A stretch of DNA of 64,000 bases, taken from Liolophura sinensis. Its lineage: Eukaryota > Mollusca > Polyplacophora > Chitonida > Chitonidae. Made by a program: the position numbers and the translations under genes. Below, in pieces: positions 34,188-44,209 of this stretch. Below the pieces are notes generated by a model that worked only from the letters and a program-made list of their open reading frames with translations, was not told the DNA's origin and did no database searches. The stretch spans positions 21,105,295-21,169,294 of the forward strand of contig NC_088298.1 of NCBI RefSeq assembly GCF_032854445.1. The letters run 5' to 3'. Every line of letters starts with the position of its first letter. The first letter of the stretch is position 1.

Positions 34188-37100
34188 GTGAGGCAGAAGT
34201 TTGTATAGAGATAGCTTATGGCATGAATAACCTTTCTTATTGTAAACCCGTAGCATAATGCCGAAATTCCTATATGTATATGGACGCATTAGACTAGTAT
34301 GTGTAATCAGGCCCAAGTATTACGAAGCGATCTTAGATAAAATTTCAATCATTAAATTTAGGGTGTTCCTTTCTGTTATTTTAGCTGAAATTTGTTTTAT
34401 ATTAACTTACCTACAATTTACGTTGACAAATCAAGATTGTGACCTTGTTACATAAGAAATTTTTAAGCTATTTGAAATTTTGACTTAAGATCGCTTCGTG
34501 ATCCCGGAGCCAGATCACCATGATAGTGAAAACAAATCTCCTTTTATAAGTTAACGGGGCACATGGCTGTCTTGCAGAGTAACACTTGCCAAACATACAT
34601 CTTTCACCTGTTTTTGTATACAACTTACAAAATTTCAAAATATTTTCTGATTATAGTTTAATGTACAGCGTTAAATTCACTCAATTTTTTAAAAGATTAA
34701 TAGTTGCTTACAGAAATTTGCGAAAGTTCGATTCGAACGTTTCCAAATTATACTTGAATTGTTTTAAATTAACATACAAACGAGAATTCCGTAAATTATT
34801 TACCGTGTGTATTTGTTGGTTGTTCAGCTCTTCACTTGTCTTTACCTGTCTGCGACATTGTATTGTCAGTGATATGGTGTATTTAAAAAAAAATCGTGTG
34901 AATGGATGTGACTGACAGTGGTATCGTTCAGCAGAATTATCAACCCTCTTCAACTTGCGTTTTCTTTCAGGTTTTGACACCAGGCGACTGTTTCGCAAGA
35001 AACCGGCGACTCACGGTATATGAGTTTAATTAAAATAGTTAAATGTTATTGAAATTATTATCAAATTCATTACTCTCTTATATATATTTTAATGTTTGTT
35101 TGGTCTGTTGCTAAGTGTAGAATGTCGGTTTAATATTACTTTTGTCATGCTATAAAGATATCTCCATGCAGAAGTCCCGTCTCAGTGGAGACATAATCAC
35201 GGAGCTGCCACACTTGAACACCATCCCGAAGACACCAGACATGACACCCAAGTTGTCACAGTATATACTGACACCGGGATGGCCAATATACATATCATAT
35301 CTCATTGTACTCACAACCGTAGAAGGGGGAAGTACCAAGCACGGTTCTTAAAATCCTCTCGGGACCCTCGGGACTCTCGGGGTGTCGAACACCTGTCTCC
35401 GCACCTACACGAGGCGGTTCATAGTGATAATTTGCTAAAGGAGCAGACCACCTTTAAATAAAGTAAGCGTAATCTGAAAAGCCATTTTTTTTGGCAGTGA
35501 TTGGCAGACATTCCAACGCACTGTATAGCGGAGACATGTGAAATAGACTAAAGCAAATGACGTCACAGATTCTTTTTTGTCTTTTAAACATGCTCTAACA
35601 TTTTTCTTTCTATATTAAATACAATTATAAACGTGATACAACATGTACATTCATGTTGGACGTAAATGTATAGCGTTGAGAGCATGTTTAGACTAATACG
35701 TATTAGTGACGTCACTGTGCTTCAGCTAGAGTACGTCCTCTTTAAAAAGTCCACCGTGGATTCACCCCTAATACGCATTTTATTTACTGTAAAAATGTTA
35801 AAAAATCGTGAAAACCATTATTGAAATCAGCACGAAATTGTCTTCAAAATGGAGGCTGTTCTTTTGATTCCGATTCTCGTTTGTTTCTTCTTCACACGTT
35901 TTACAAAATTGGTCATGACATCAGCTATTAAACGTGATTATTTATTATATTTAACGCGCAGACTGCCTGGACGTGGCCATTGTTGGAGGGGGGATAGGTG
36001 GCACCTACACCGGATGGAGATTGCGACAGCGAGGCTTGAATATCGCCATCTTTGAAAACACAGATCGTGTCGGAGGTCGGATGTTTAGCGTCTTCCTCCC
36101 TTCAGTGCCGAATGTACCTGCTGAGTTGGGGGCGATGCGATACGTTCCGGGTGCGCACAGCACCCTGGAAAGTTTGTTTCCTCAACTTGACCTGCGCACG
36201 GAAGTGTTCCAGCCCGACAGTTTTAAAAAGCTATTCTATTTCCGGTCTACAAGACTAAGCGCCGAAGAGTTGGACAGTCCTAAGCTACCGTACAATCTGG
36301 CACCAGGGGAAAGCAGGAACCCAGATGAACTTTCCTGGCAAGTGGGCAAAACAGTTTTTACCAGTTGATATTTTTTGCATGGATTTAAGGGTATGATCTG
36401 CCGAAGGTCTTACATACAAGTTGGTTAACTGTGTTTTGTTCAGAAACAGACATCTTCACACGAAGAGCATAACCTCGGTGCTAGCTCTTATACAGCTCGA
36501 AGCCGTCCATATGTTTGGTACACATTAATTTCGTAAATCGTTTGATGTGTATGTATGAGTCGAAACATTCATTTACCAGACATCAACCAAACTGGACGAT
36601 CCGTGTTAATAATCGAAAGGCTAATTTTCCAAAACGATATGTAAAGCAAACTACCAAAGAATTAAACAAGTATATAAAGTACGAAATTTGGACGGAATCA
36701 TGCAAGGAGAAGCACTCAGCAGTTCTCAATGATGTAGAAAAGACTCAAGGAATGTTCTAAGCGAATGGATGAATAAAATCGGTATCCAAATTGTGTACCA
36801 TGCTGGTAATCGGAATATATGTATCTCGGTTGTACGTTGACATGCCAAAAGTCTGTTGTTTAAACTTTTGAATGTAACAAATCACACCAACGTCCGCCAA
36901 GTTTTAAGTGTTATTCGTATATGCAGATTACGAGCTGGCTCTTTGAAAGATAGACTGTTGACAACGAAATCCAATACCAAGTTCGTGGGTTGAACTCTAC
37001 GTATGTATAGGTCGCCCAGCTTGAGATATTCAGAAACAACAGAATGAAAAACTACAGCATATAGAGAGGAAAACCTGCGGATGGTCGGGGGTGCTACCTC

Positions 37101-40100
37101 CACATTTTATAAACTATCACATGAAAACAGTGCAAAAACACTAGACTACGAGGATGGCAAGTAGAATCCTGGTTCATGCAGAAATATAATAAGTCTTTGA
37201 GTATGGAGGGTAAAACCAGAGCAGCGACAACAGTGTGATAGTAGGCAAATAGGCACACGTAACTGGTGAATTTCGGCAACCGCTTGGGTTACCCCAGTCA
37301 GGGTTTTATTCTAACTGTTCATGTACATACTTAATTTGTACGGCGTAGCAATGTACACGCCCCCTTGCACCATGGCTTATGCAAACCTTCATATAAGCCA
37401 GTTAGTTTTGAGTATTCGTAAGGTTGGAAAACCAGAAAAAACAGCTGACTGTTACACGATGTGCTTTTGTAACCAGGACTTTCTCTCAGCGGGTGATGAA
37501 CGTCAGCAGACCGGATCTGATTCCGGACATTGAAGAGGCGTATACCCCGGATGGAGTTCCAGTGTATCAACAAGGGTGGGTAACTCTCTCTGTCCTGACT
37601 CTAAGCAAAATACGGCGGCAAACTGGAAGTATTTATGCAGATATGTGCTGCCTCAGAGGGCTTAGATCTCACAAGGTTGTAGCACTGGCTCAGATGGATA
37701 AAGCGCTGGCTCTGACGGTTAACGCTGGCTCTGACGGTTAACGCTGGATCTGACGGTTAACGCTGGCTCTGACGGTTAAAGTGCTGGCGCAGATGGTTAA
37801 CGCTGGATCTGACGGTTAAAGCACTGGCTCTGACGGTTAACGCTGGATCTGACGGTTAACGCTGGCTCTGACGGTTAACGCTGGATCTGACGGTTAAAGC
37901 ACTGGCTCTGACGGTTAACGCTGGATCTGACGGTTAAAGCACTGGCTCTGACGGTTAACGCTGGATCTGACGGTTGAAGCGCTGGCTCTGACGATTAAAG
38001 TGCTGGCGCAGACGGTTAAAGCGCTGGCGCAGACGTCAAAGCGCTGGCTCAGACGGTTAACGCTGGATCTGACGGTTAGCGCTGGATCTGACGGTTAAAG
38101 CGCTGGCTCAGGCGGTTAACGCTGGATCTGACGGTTAAAGCGCTGGATCTGACGGTTAAAGCACTGGCTCTGACGGTTAACGCTGGATCTGACGGTTAAA
38201 GCGCTGGCTCTGACGATTAAAGTGCTAGCGCAGACGGTTAAAGCGCTGGCTGAGACGGTTAAAGTGCTATTTGAAACGGTTAAAACGCTGGATCTGAGGT
38301 TAAAGCGCTGGGTCAGACGATTAAAGTGCTAGCTGAGACGGTTAACTCGCTGGCTCAGGCTGTTACAGCACTGGTTCAGATAGGAAACGCGCTGGCCCAG
38401 ATGGGTAAAGCACTGGCTCAGACGGTTACAGCGCTGGCTCAGACGGTTAAAATGCTGGCTCAGACGGTTAAAACGCTGGCTTAGACGGTTACAGCGCTGG
38501 CTCAGACGGTTACAGCGCTGGCTCAGGTGGTTAAAATGCTGGCTCAGACGGTTAAAACACTGGCTCAGACGGTTACAATGCTGGCTCAGACGGTTACAGC
38601 GCTGGCTCAGGTGGTTAAAACGTTGGCTCAGACGGTTAAAACGCTGGCTAAGACGGTTAAAACGCTGGCTCAGACGGTTAAAACACTGGCTCAGACGGTT
38701 ACAGCGCTGGCGCAGGGGGTTAAAATACTGGTTCAGACGGTTAAAATGCTGGCTCAGACGGTTAAAATGCTGGCTCAGACGGTTAAAACGCTGGCTCAGA
38801 CGGTTACAGCGCTGGCTCAGGTGGTTAAAATGCTGGCTCAGACGGTTAAAACGCTGGCTCAGACGGTTACAGCGCTGGCTCAGACGGTTACAGCGCTGGC
38901 TCAGGTGGTTAAAACGCTGGCTCAGACGGTTAAAACGCTGGCTCAGACGGTAAAAGCCCTGGCGCAGGGGGTTAAAATACTGGTTCAGACGGTTAAAACG
39001 CTGGCTCTGACGGTTAAAATGCTGGCTCAGACGGCTAAAACGCTGGCTTAGACCTTTAACGCTCTGGCTCAGACGGTTAAAACGCTGGCTCAGATTGTTA
39101 AAGCACTCCGGCTCAGAGTGTTGAATAACTGGCTCAGAAGGTTATAGGGCTGACGTAGGCTGTTCAAGTACTGGCTGAGATGGTTAAAGTGCAGGCTCGA
39201 TGCGATAAATGAGTCGTTAGGTTCTCGGGAAGTACAATATTTAAACTTTATACTGCACATGACCTACAATACACCTATATATACCTACTGCACATACTCA
39301 GTGTAATAAACTGTAATCGACGGTTCCGCTTTGCTGTGGAAGGGCAGGGGAAAATAATAGACGTGATCACCAAAGTTAAGGGATATAAGGAAATAAATAA
39401 CGAATGCAAATGTCTTTGTTAACAAATCAGCGTGGTGTATTCGAAAGATACGGATATACCATTTTTCCGATTCTTGAAATTATGACTAATACAGTACGAT
39501 TTAGGTGACACCCACTCTAAGGGCATTCATTAAAGTGTTCGAGACACACAGGAACTCTTGTGTGTGCTGAAGTAAAAAAAAAGTCTTCGCATATACTGCA
39601 ACTTCTGGTGATGAAATTTGCGTCCATACACCAATGTTAAGATCTCTCGAATACCATGTGTCAATTTTGGTCGTGATGTACTTTATTCATCAATAATAAT
39701 TGAGAATTTTTCGCCTATACGATAGCTGCATGTCAGTTTTTGGGTGGAGAAACCAGATTGCCGAAAGTAAAACACGGACCTTTGGGCAAGTTACCTGTTA
39801 ACTTCCGACACGCCATGTACATATATGCACACCATATTGGAGTAAGACTGTCACGTGACCCCCAACTTCCGACCCGTCTTACAGTACTGGTGGAAGACTG
39901 TCACATGAGCATCCTTGAATGCTTTATGTTGCCAGGGGAAAAATTTAGTTCACTTGACATGAAATTTGATACTAACCAAAGTTTGAATGAAATTCGACGC
40001 TTTCTATATCTTAGAATTAAATTATACCAAGCATAAATTTTTTTTTTAAACGTTTAACAATTTAGTTTAGCATTCCTATGTTTTAATTGTTCTCTTTAGC

Positions 40101-43100
40101 TATCTCAGCGTCATGGGGAAGATTTGGAGTAACGAAGCTAAAAACTACCTCAAAGACGTGCATGCCTTTCGGACTCTGTACGAACCCAACATGAATGCTG
40201 TCCACGACATTATAGCGGGCCATCCGACCTTTCCAGGCCATACAAAGAGAACGGTGATTGGTGGGATGAACGAAGTTCCTAAGCGATTGGCCGAACAGTT
40301 TGTGTCAGCGAGTCCCAGGTGGGTATTGTCTTGATGTTAAACATTATATTTGAAAAAGAAAGTAATTTGAAAAAAGGGAAATATGAATCATGATTTGTGT
40401 CCTGTATGAATAAGCCTAGATAGGAAAATACCAGCTGTAAAAACCTTTGAAAGGTATTTAGATATTGTCAATATATTTAACATGACTAAATACATTTACA
40501 CATATTTAAAAATGAAAAATCTGTAAGTTATTTGAAAGAAACGAAAGATTGAATTATGTTTTGTACTCTAGATGCATAGGCCTGAAATCTTCTCTAGCTG
40601 CCAAAACACAATATTTGAAAAAAAAAAACTGAAATTGAAAAAATCGAAGACAGAAGTGCAAGCTAAAATAGTGTTTGGTACACTAGTACCCTGGAGGAGT
40701 TTTTAGATAACAACAAAATGACAACGAATGTCTGTTTCGACGCATAGTTTGTACACATTACAGTATGGTTTGGAGTAATAGTAGAACTTTATCAGTAATT
40801 ATATTCGTGTAGTTAAACGAAGAATAGCCTGAAAAAAGGAAAAGTAACAAAAGTTAAAGCACTGAAAATAAGCTAAAAAAATATACAGAAAGATAGTTAC
40901 ACACAAAAAATGAATCTGTTAATTTTAACAGAAAGCTAGAATGTATTCCGTTATTATTACACAATATTCTGCCATATTCAGTCTGATAAAATATTTTTGT
41001 TGAATTAATAGAAAATTTGTTATATTTAACAGAACAATCTGCTGCAATAACAGAAAATATTCTTGCATGGCCCAGACAACAAACATTTCTATTAAAATTA
41101 ACAGATTAATTTTTTGAGTGTCAAAAACGACTGAATTCCATATTTCAGGCACAAGATCAGACTAAACAATCGAGTGGAATCTATCTGAAAGATTTGGTCA
41201 GGCGGCCAACAGCTGTACCAGCTGCCTGTAACAGAGACTCATACTCTGAACGGACATACGAGGGACAAATGGGTGAGGACAGGGTATAGTCGTGTTTCGT
41301 GTTAGCTTACATGCAGTTTTAGATACTAGTAGGTGTGATACACATAAAAACACGTGTGTTGAAATCTAACACAACAGCTTGTGTTGTTTTCATTCAACGC
41401 ATAAATGTGGAAACATTGCCGATGTGGCGTTAAGCCATAATAATTCATTCATACACAGAAATGTGTTACCTCAACACAAATATGTGTTAAATATGTGAAG
41501 CGCACGTTACAAAATAAAATAATAAAACACAAATTTGTGTTAAATAAATGTGAAGCGCACGTTACAAAATAAAATAATAAAACACAAATTTGTGTTAAAT
41601 AAATGTGAAGCGCACGTTACAAAATAAAATAATAAAACACAAATTTGTGTTAAATAAATGTGAAGCGCACGTTACAAAATAAAATAATAAAACACAAATT
41701 TGTGTTGAACCAGAATGAGGTAATTTATGCAATACAACAAAAACTTGTGTATTTTGCATCAAGTAATGTGCATAACATCCAAAACATCTTACGCTCAATT
41801 CTTTCAACACATGGCCTTTTGTTAATTCAATACAAGATAGAGTTGTTCAAATATGACCCAAGATTTTTGTTGGAAACAACACAAGTTTGTGTTCATACAT
41901 CACGAGTGTTTGTTGTGTGCAGTGGAGGTGGGGTTCGGGGTTAGCATTTTCTGGGTTTATTGGCAGCGTTTCTTCACATCAAATCAGGCTTCTTGACATT
42001 ATACTCGAAAGGAAATACATTTCATCATATATTCTCCAGCTTCCTGGCGTTAAAAGCACCTATTCACGAGGCTTCCTATATCAATATAATGTTATATCTG
42101 CTGTCGTCAATGTCCGTTCATCTCCATATAATCCTCTAGTATCTTTTTATTGTTTGTGGTGCACACCACACCCCACCACACCATACCATACCATACAGTG
42201 GAATCGAGACGCAGATAACTATAACAATCAATCAAGACCACAGCCAACTTTTTGATCCCTGTGACATTTCTACCTTCAGCAGTAATAATAAAGATTATAC
42301 ATTCATGTATATGGAGCCTAAGATGGATAGTATTAGGCACGGATAAACAAAAGATTTACCAGAAAATGCTATCATTAATTTGTTTTTTATGTCTCTCTGC
42401 CGTCAGGTGAAGCCTCAAACAGTGTGTGCCAAGGCTGTGATGATGGCACTTCCGGCTCCAGCCATGCAGAAAATCCATTGGTACCCTTTCCAGTTTGATC
42501 CATTAATGAAGATGGCATTTGACGCCGTCACAGACTTCAGTGCAATGAAGATTTTCTTAGCATATCCGAACGCTTGGTGGGACGACTTCGGCGCGAAAAG
42601 TAAAGCGTACGTTACTGACATACCTCTTCGGCAAGGCGCAGAATTCGGGCGTTTCCGGAATTCTTCGGGAGACGAAAGCGCCCTTATGATGGTGTCGTAT
42701 GCTGATGGGGAAGTGAATAACGATTATTGGCGGGAACTGAGGAATTTCCGAGACACAGTTTCCTCCCCTGCGATTCCCGCGAAATTTTCCGTAAGTACGC
42801 AAGTTGTTGATCACGTGCATCATCATTTGGCAACAATTTATGACGTCAGACCTGGTTCCATTCCGCGCCCACTAGATGGCGTGATGCACATCTGGAATCA
42901 AGATGAACAAAATGGCGGAGCTTGGCAAAGGTATAATCCCGGTGTGAAGCCGAAGGTGGTGTCAAAGTTTATGGAACGACCATCAAAAAATGACAATGTC
43001 TTTGTTATAAGTAACTCGTTTTCGCGTTCTCTTTCAACATGGGCCGAAGGTTCGTTAAGAGCAGCCGATGACGTTCTGTTGGAATATTTTAACGTGACGT

Positions 43101-43102
43101 AA
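34142..43102 (+). CDS. Secreted FAD-dependent amine oxidase, L-amino-acid-oxidase-like; one internal exon not found
   Basis: Exons 34142-34187, 34971-35015, 35962-36341, 37490-37575 and 40100-40318 join in consistent phase (258 codons plus 2 bases). The last exon, 42407-43102, is open in phase 0 to TAA. Residues 1-16 are a hydrophobic signal peptide. GGGIGG at about 39-44, an acidic residue ending strand 2 (E62), GGR at 68-70 and ELGAMRY at 85-91 are FAD/amine-oxidase hallmarks. The last exon has YPNAWW and a WAEGSLRAADDVL tail typical of the fold's C-terminal FAD segment. Such enzymes deaminate L-amino acids and release H2O2; secreted mollusc relatives are antimicrobial or defensive. About 489 residues are seen. 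The phases of 40100-40318 (leaves 2 bases) and 42407 (phase 0) do not match, so an exon of about 40-60 residues is missing, diverged or lost. It could be a decaying copy. Confidence 0.82.
34971..35015 (+). CDS. Oxidase exon 2: short basic linker
   Basis: A 45-bp exon between acceptor TTTCTTTCAG and donor GTATAT. It encodes GFDTRRLFRKKPATH and joins exon 3 through a split Asp codon. It is assigned because it keeps phase and places the flavin motif about 25 residues after the signal peptide, as expected. Confidence 0.7.
35165..35290 (-). mobile_element. SINE family 3 fragment in oxidase intron
   Basis: ACACCAGACATGACACCCAA and ACAGTATATACTGACACCGG match the middle of the family; it lies in the intron before the FAD-domain exon. 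Confidence 0.6.
35962..36341 (+). CDS. Oxidase exon 3: FAD-binding domain
   Basis: Acceptor ACGCGCAG, donor GTGGGC at 36342. It contains VAIVGGGIGGTYTGWRLRQR, then IFENTDRVGGRM and ELGAMRYVPGAHSTLESL. These are the GxGxxG nucleotide-binding loop, the ribose-binding acid and the GGR motif of the flavin amine oxidase family. Without splicing, the frame continues nine codons to a TGA. Confidence 0.9.
36559..36742 (+). repeat. Dispersed repeat R1, copy 2 (oxidase intron)
   Basis: GTCGAAACATTCATTTACCA, AATAATCGAAAGGCTAATTT and GACGGAATCATGCAAGGAGA match copy 3 with several substitutions. Confidence 0.7.
37490..37575 (+). CDS. Oxidase exon 4: helical/substrate domain
   Basis: Acceptor TTTCTCTCAG, donor GTGGGT at 37576. 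It encodes RVMNVSRPDLIPDIEEAYTP and then DGVPVYQQ. This fits the family segment ending in a DG(I/V)P(L/V)Y motif. It leaves GG to pair with the C that opens the next exon (Gly). Confidence 0.75.
37690..39135 (+). repeat. Minisatellite, 19- and 21-bp units, 1.4 kb, in oxidase intron 4
   Basis: From about 38380 the unit is 21 bp, CTGGCTCAGACGGTTAAAACG and variants. Before that, 19-bp (GCTGGATCTGACGGTTAAC) and 21-bp units alternate. Because 21 is a multiple of three, an open frame of LAQTVKT-type heptads spans 38527-39051, but it is flanked by out-of-phase 19-mers and lies within an intron. It is not a gene. Confidence 0.93.
40100..40318 (+). CDS. Oxidase exon 5: substrate domain ending at GGMNEVPKRLAEQF
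   Basis: Acceptor GTTCTCTTTAG, donor GTGGGT at 40319. It begins YLSVMGKIWSNEAKNYLKD and contains TVIGGMNEVPKRLAEQF, the family's conserved 'GGM..LP.ALAE.F' segment. It leaves two bases (AG), which cannot join directly to the next recognised exon without a stop codon (TGA). Confidence 0.82.
40910..41120. mobile_element. MITE, copy E, in oxidase intron 5
   Basis: Left CACACAAAAAATGAATCTGT, right AACAGATTAATTTTTTGAGTG at 41120. It lies in the intron in which an oxidase exon is missing. Confidence 0.78.
41120..41400 (+). repeat. Repeat homologous to 27425-27698, in oxidase intron
   Basis: ATCTGAAAGATTTGGTCAGG, ACGGACATACGAGGGACAAA and TTAGCTTACATGCAGTTTTA; same order, opposite strand. It directly follows MITE copy E, so the two form one larger unit present in both places. 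Confidence 0.75.
41470..41715 (+). repeat. 55-bp tandem repeat built on a palindrome
   Basis: The unit has AACACAAATTTGTGTT (self-complementary) followed by AAATAAATGTGAAGCGCACG; copies start at 41527, 41582, 41637 and 41692, with a diverged one near 41475. Further ACACAA/TTGTGT pairs extend to about 41920. Confidence 0.85.
42407..43102 (+). CDS. Oxidase terminal exon: C-terminal FAD/substrate region
   Basis: Acceptor CTGCCGTCAG, 231 codons and TAA at 43100-43102. It starts VKPQTVCAKAVMMALPAPAM (the 'v.a..vilalP' strand). It continues with KIFLAYPNAWWDDFG, TDIPLRQGAEFG and a C-terminal STWAEGSLRAADDVLLEYF. In the family the stretch before WxEGAL normally carries a Gly-Glu pair that contacts FAD. 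Here the residues are Ser-Asn, so flavin binding or activity may differ. Confidence 0.85.
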   Translation: MKPQTVCAKAVMMALPAPAMQKIHWYPFQFDPLMKMAFDAVTDFSAMKIFLAYPNAWWDDFGAKSKAYVTDIPLRQGAEFGRFRNSSGDESALMMVSYADGEVNNDYWRELRNFRDTVSSPAIPAKFSVSTQVVDHVHHHLATIYDVRPGSIPRPLDGVMHIWNQDEQNGGAWQRYNPGVKPKVVSKFMERPSKNDNVFVISNSFSRSLSTWAEGSLRAADDVLLEYFNVT

Positions 43103-43616
43103 TGATTTTTAAACAATATGCGCACGGATTCTGAAATTAATTTATCAAAACAGGAAAAAACTTTTTATACACATTCAGGATGTCCGATTCTCAGCATGAA
43201 GGAAACCGTGAAAGTTTTAGACTGACAATGTTCTCTATAAATGTATTTTTTATGTATTTATTTCATTTTTCCTTAACCTTGTACTCATCAAGTTATTCAC
43301 TTATATATATTGCGTTTAAAGGCAAACTCCTAAACCTCCAAAAGCTCCATGGTGGAAAATACATTAACATCCTTAAAGTCTAAACCCAGAATAATCTGTG
43401 TAATTATTCCATAGTCTGAAATAGGACTTTTCAAGACTATGTGTCTGTTTTGTTCTTAGTTCAGGGAGAAAAGTTTTTACCTTATTTCGGGGAATATTTT
43501 CTGTCTTAATCCGAGTTCAGTTGCAGAAAGGGATATGTACATGTAGTATGATTCTCCGATCGCCAATCTTGAATTTCATCGTAAGACACTGAACATAAGG
43601 CAATATCAATCAATGT

Positions 43617-43776
43617 GTCGAAACAGACATTCGTACACGAGCCGTCAACCAATAAGGGCGTTGTAGGTCAATAATCGCAAGGCCAATTCCCAAAACGATG
43701 TATAGCATAAACCACCTAAGAAAGCACATAAAGTACGAAAATAAGACGGAATCATGCAAAGAAAAGGAGTCAAATA
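43617..43776 (+). repeat. Dispersed repeat R1, copy 3
   Basis: GTCGAAACAGACATTCGTAC, CAATAATCGCAAGGCCAATT and GACGGAATCATGCAAAGAAA. Located between the oxidase stop and the 35-bp tandem array. Confidence 0.7.
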
Positions 43777-43856
43777 GCTGTGTTAGTAACTGTTACTAAC
43801 TGGATGTGGCATCACTGTCGTCTTTGTTAAGAATTCTGATGAGGGCTTATTGTATC

Positions 43857-44205
43857 GATGCTCCCACATCTGACACCTTGTCACATGTATCGATGCTCCC
43901 ACATCTGACACCTTGTCACATGTATCGATGCTCCCACATCTGACACCTTGTCACATGTATCGATGCTCCCACTTCTGACACCTTGTCACATGTATTGATG
44001 CTCCCATTTATGACACCTTGTCACATGTACCAATGCTTCCATTTATGACACCTTGTCACATGTATCGATACCCCCATTCTGACACCTTGTCACATGTATC
44101 GATGCTCCCATTATGACACCTTGTCACATGTATCGATGCTCCCACTTCTGACACCTTGTCACATGTATCGATGCTCCCACTTCTGAGACCATGTTGCATG
44201 TATCG
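43857..44205 (+). repeat. 35-bp tandem repeat, about 10 copies
   Basis: Unit GATGCTCCCACATCTGACAC then CTTGTCACATGTATC. The first four copies are nearly identical and the later ones vary. It lies about 0.75 kb past the oxidase stop codon. Confidence 0.92.
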
Positions 44206-44209
44206 AAGA

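Noticed and set aside
37424-37741. 105-codon frame around oxidase exon 4 as a separate gene
   Set aside because: Only the 37490-37575 part is conserved. The rest is intron read-through, opening from a TTG and ending in the minisatellite.
38527-39051. 174-codon open frame of heptad repeats (LAQTVKT)
   Set aside because: It is a read-through of a 21-bp minisatellite inside the oxidase intron. Neighbouring 19-bp units break the frame, and there is no splice or conservation evidence.
42415-43125. Minus-strand frames over the oxidase last exon
   Set aside because: Antisense shadows of a recognised coding exon.
37690-44205. CRISPR array
   Set aside because: The regular repeats here have no unique spacers between them and the genome is eukaryotic; they are simple tandem arrays.
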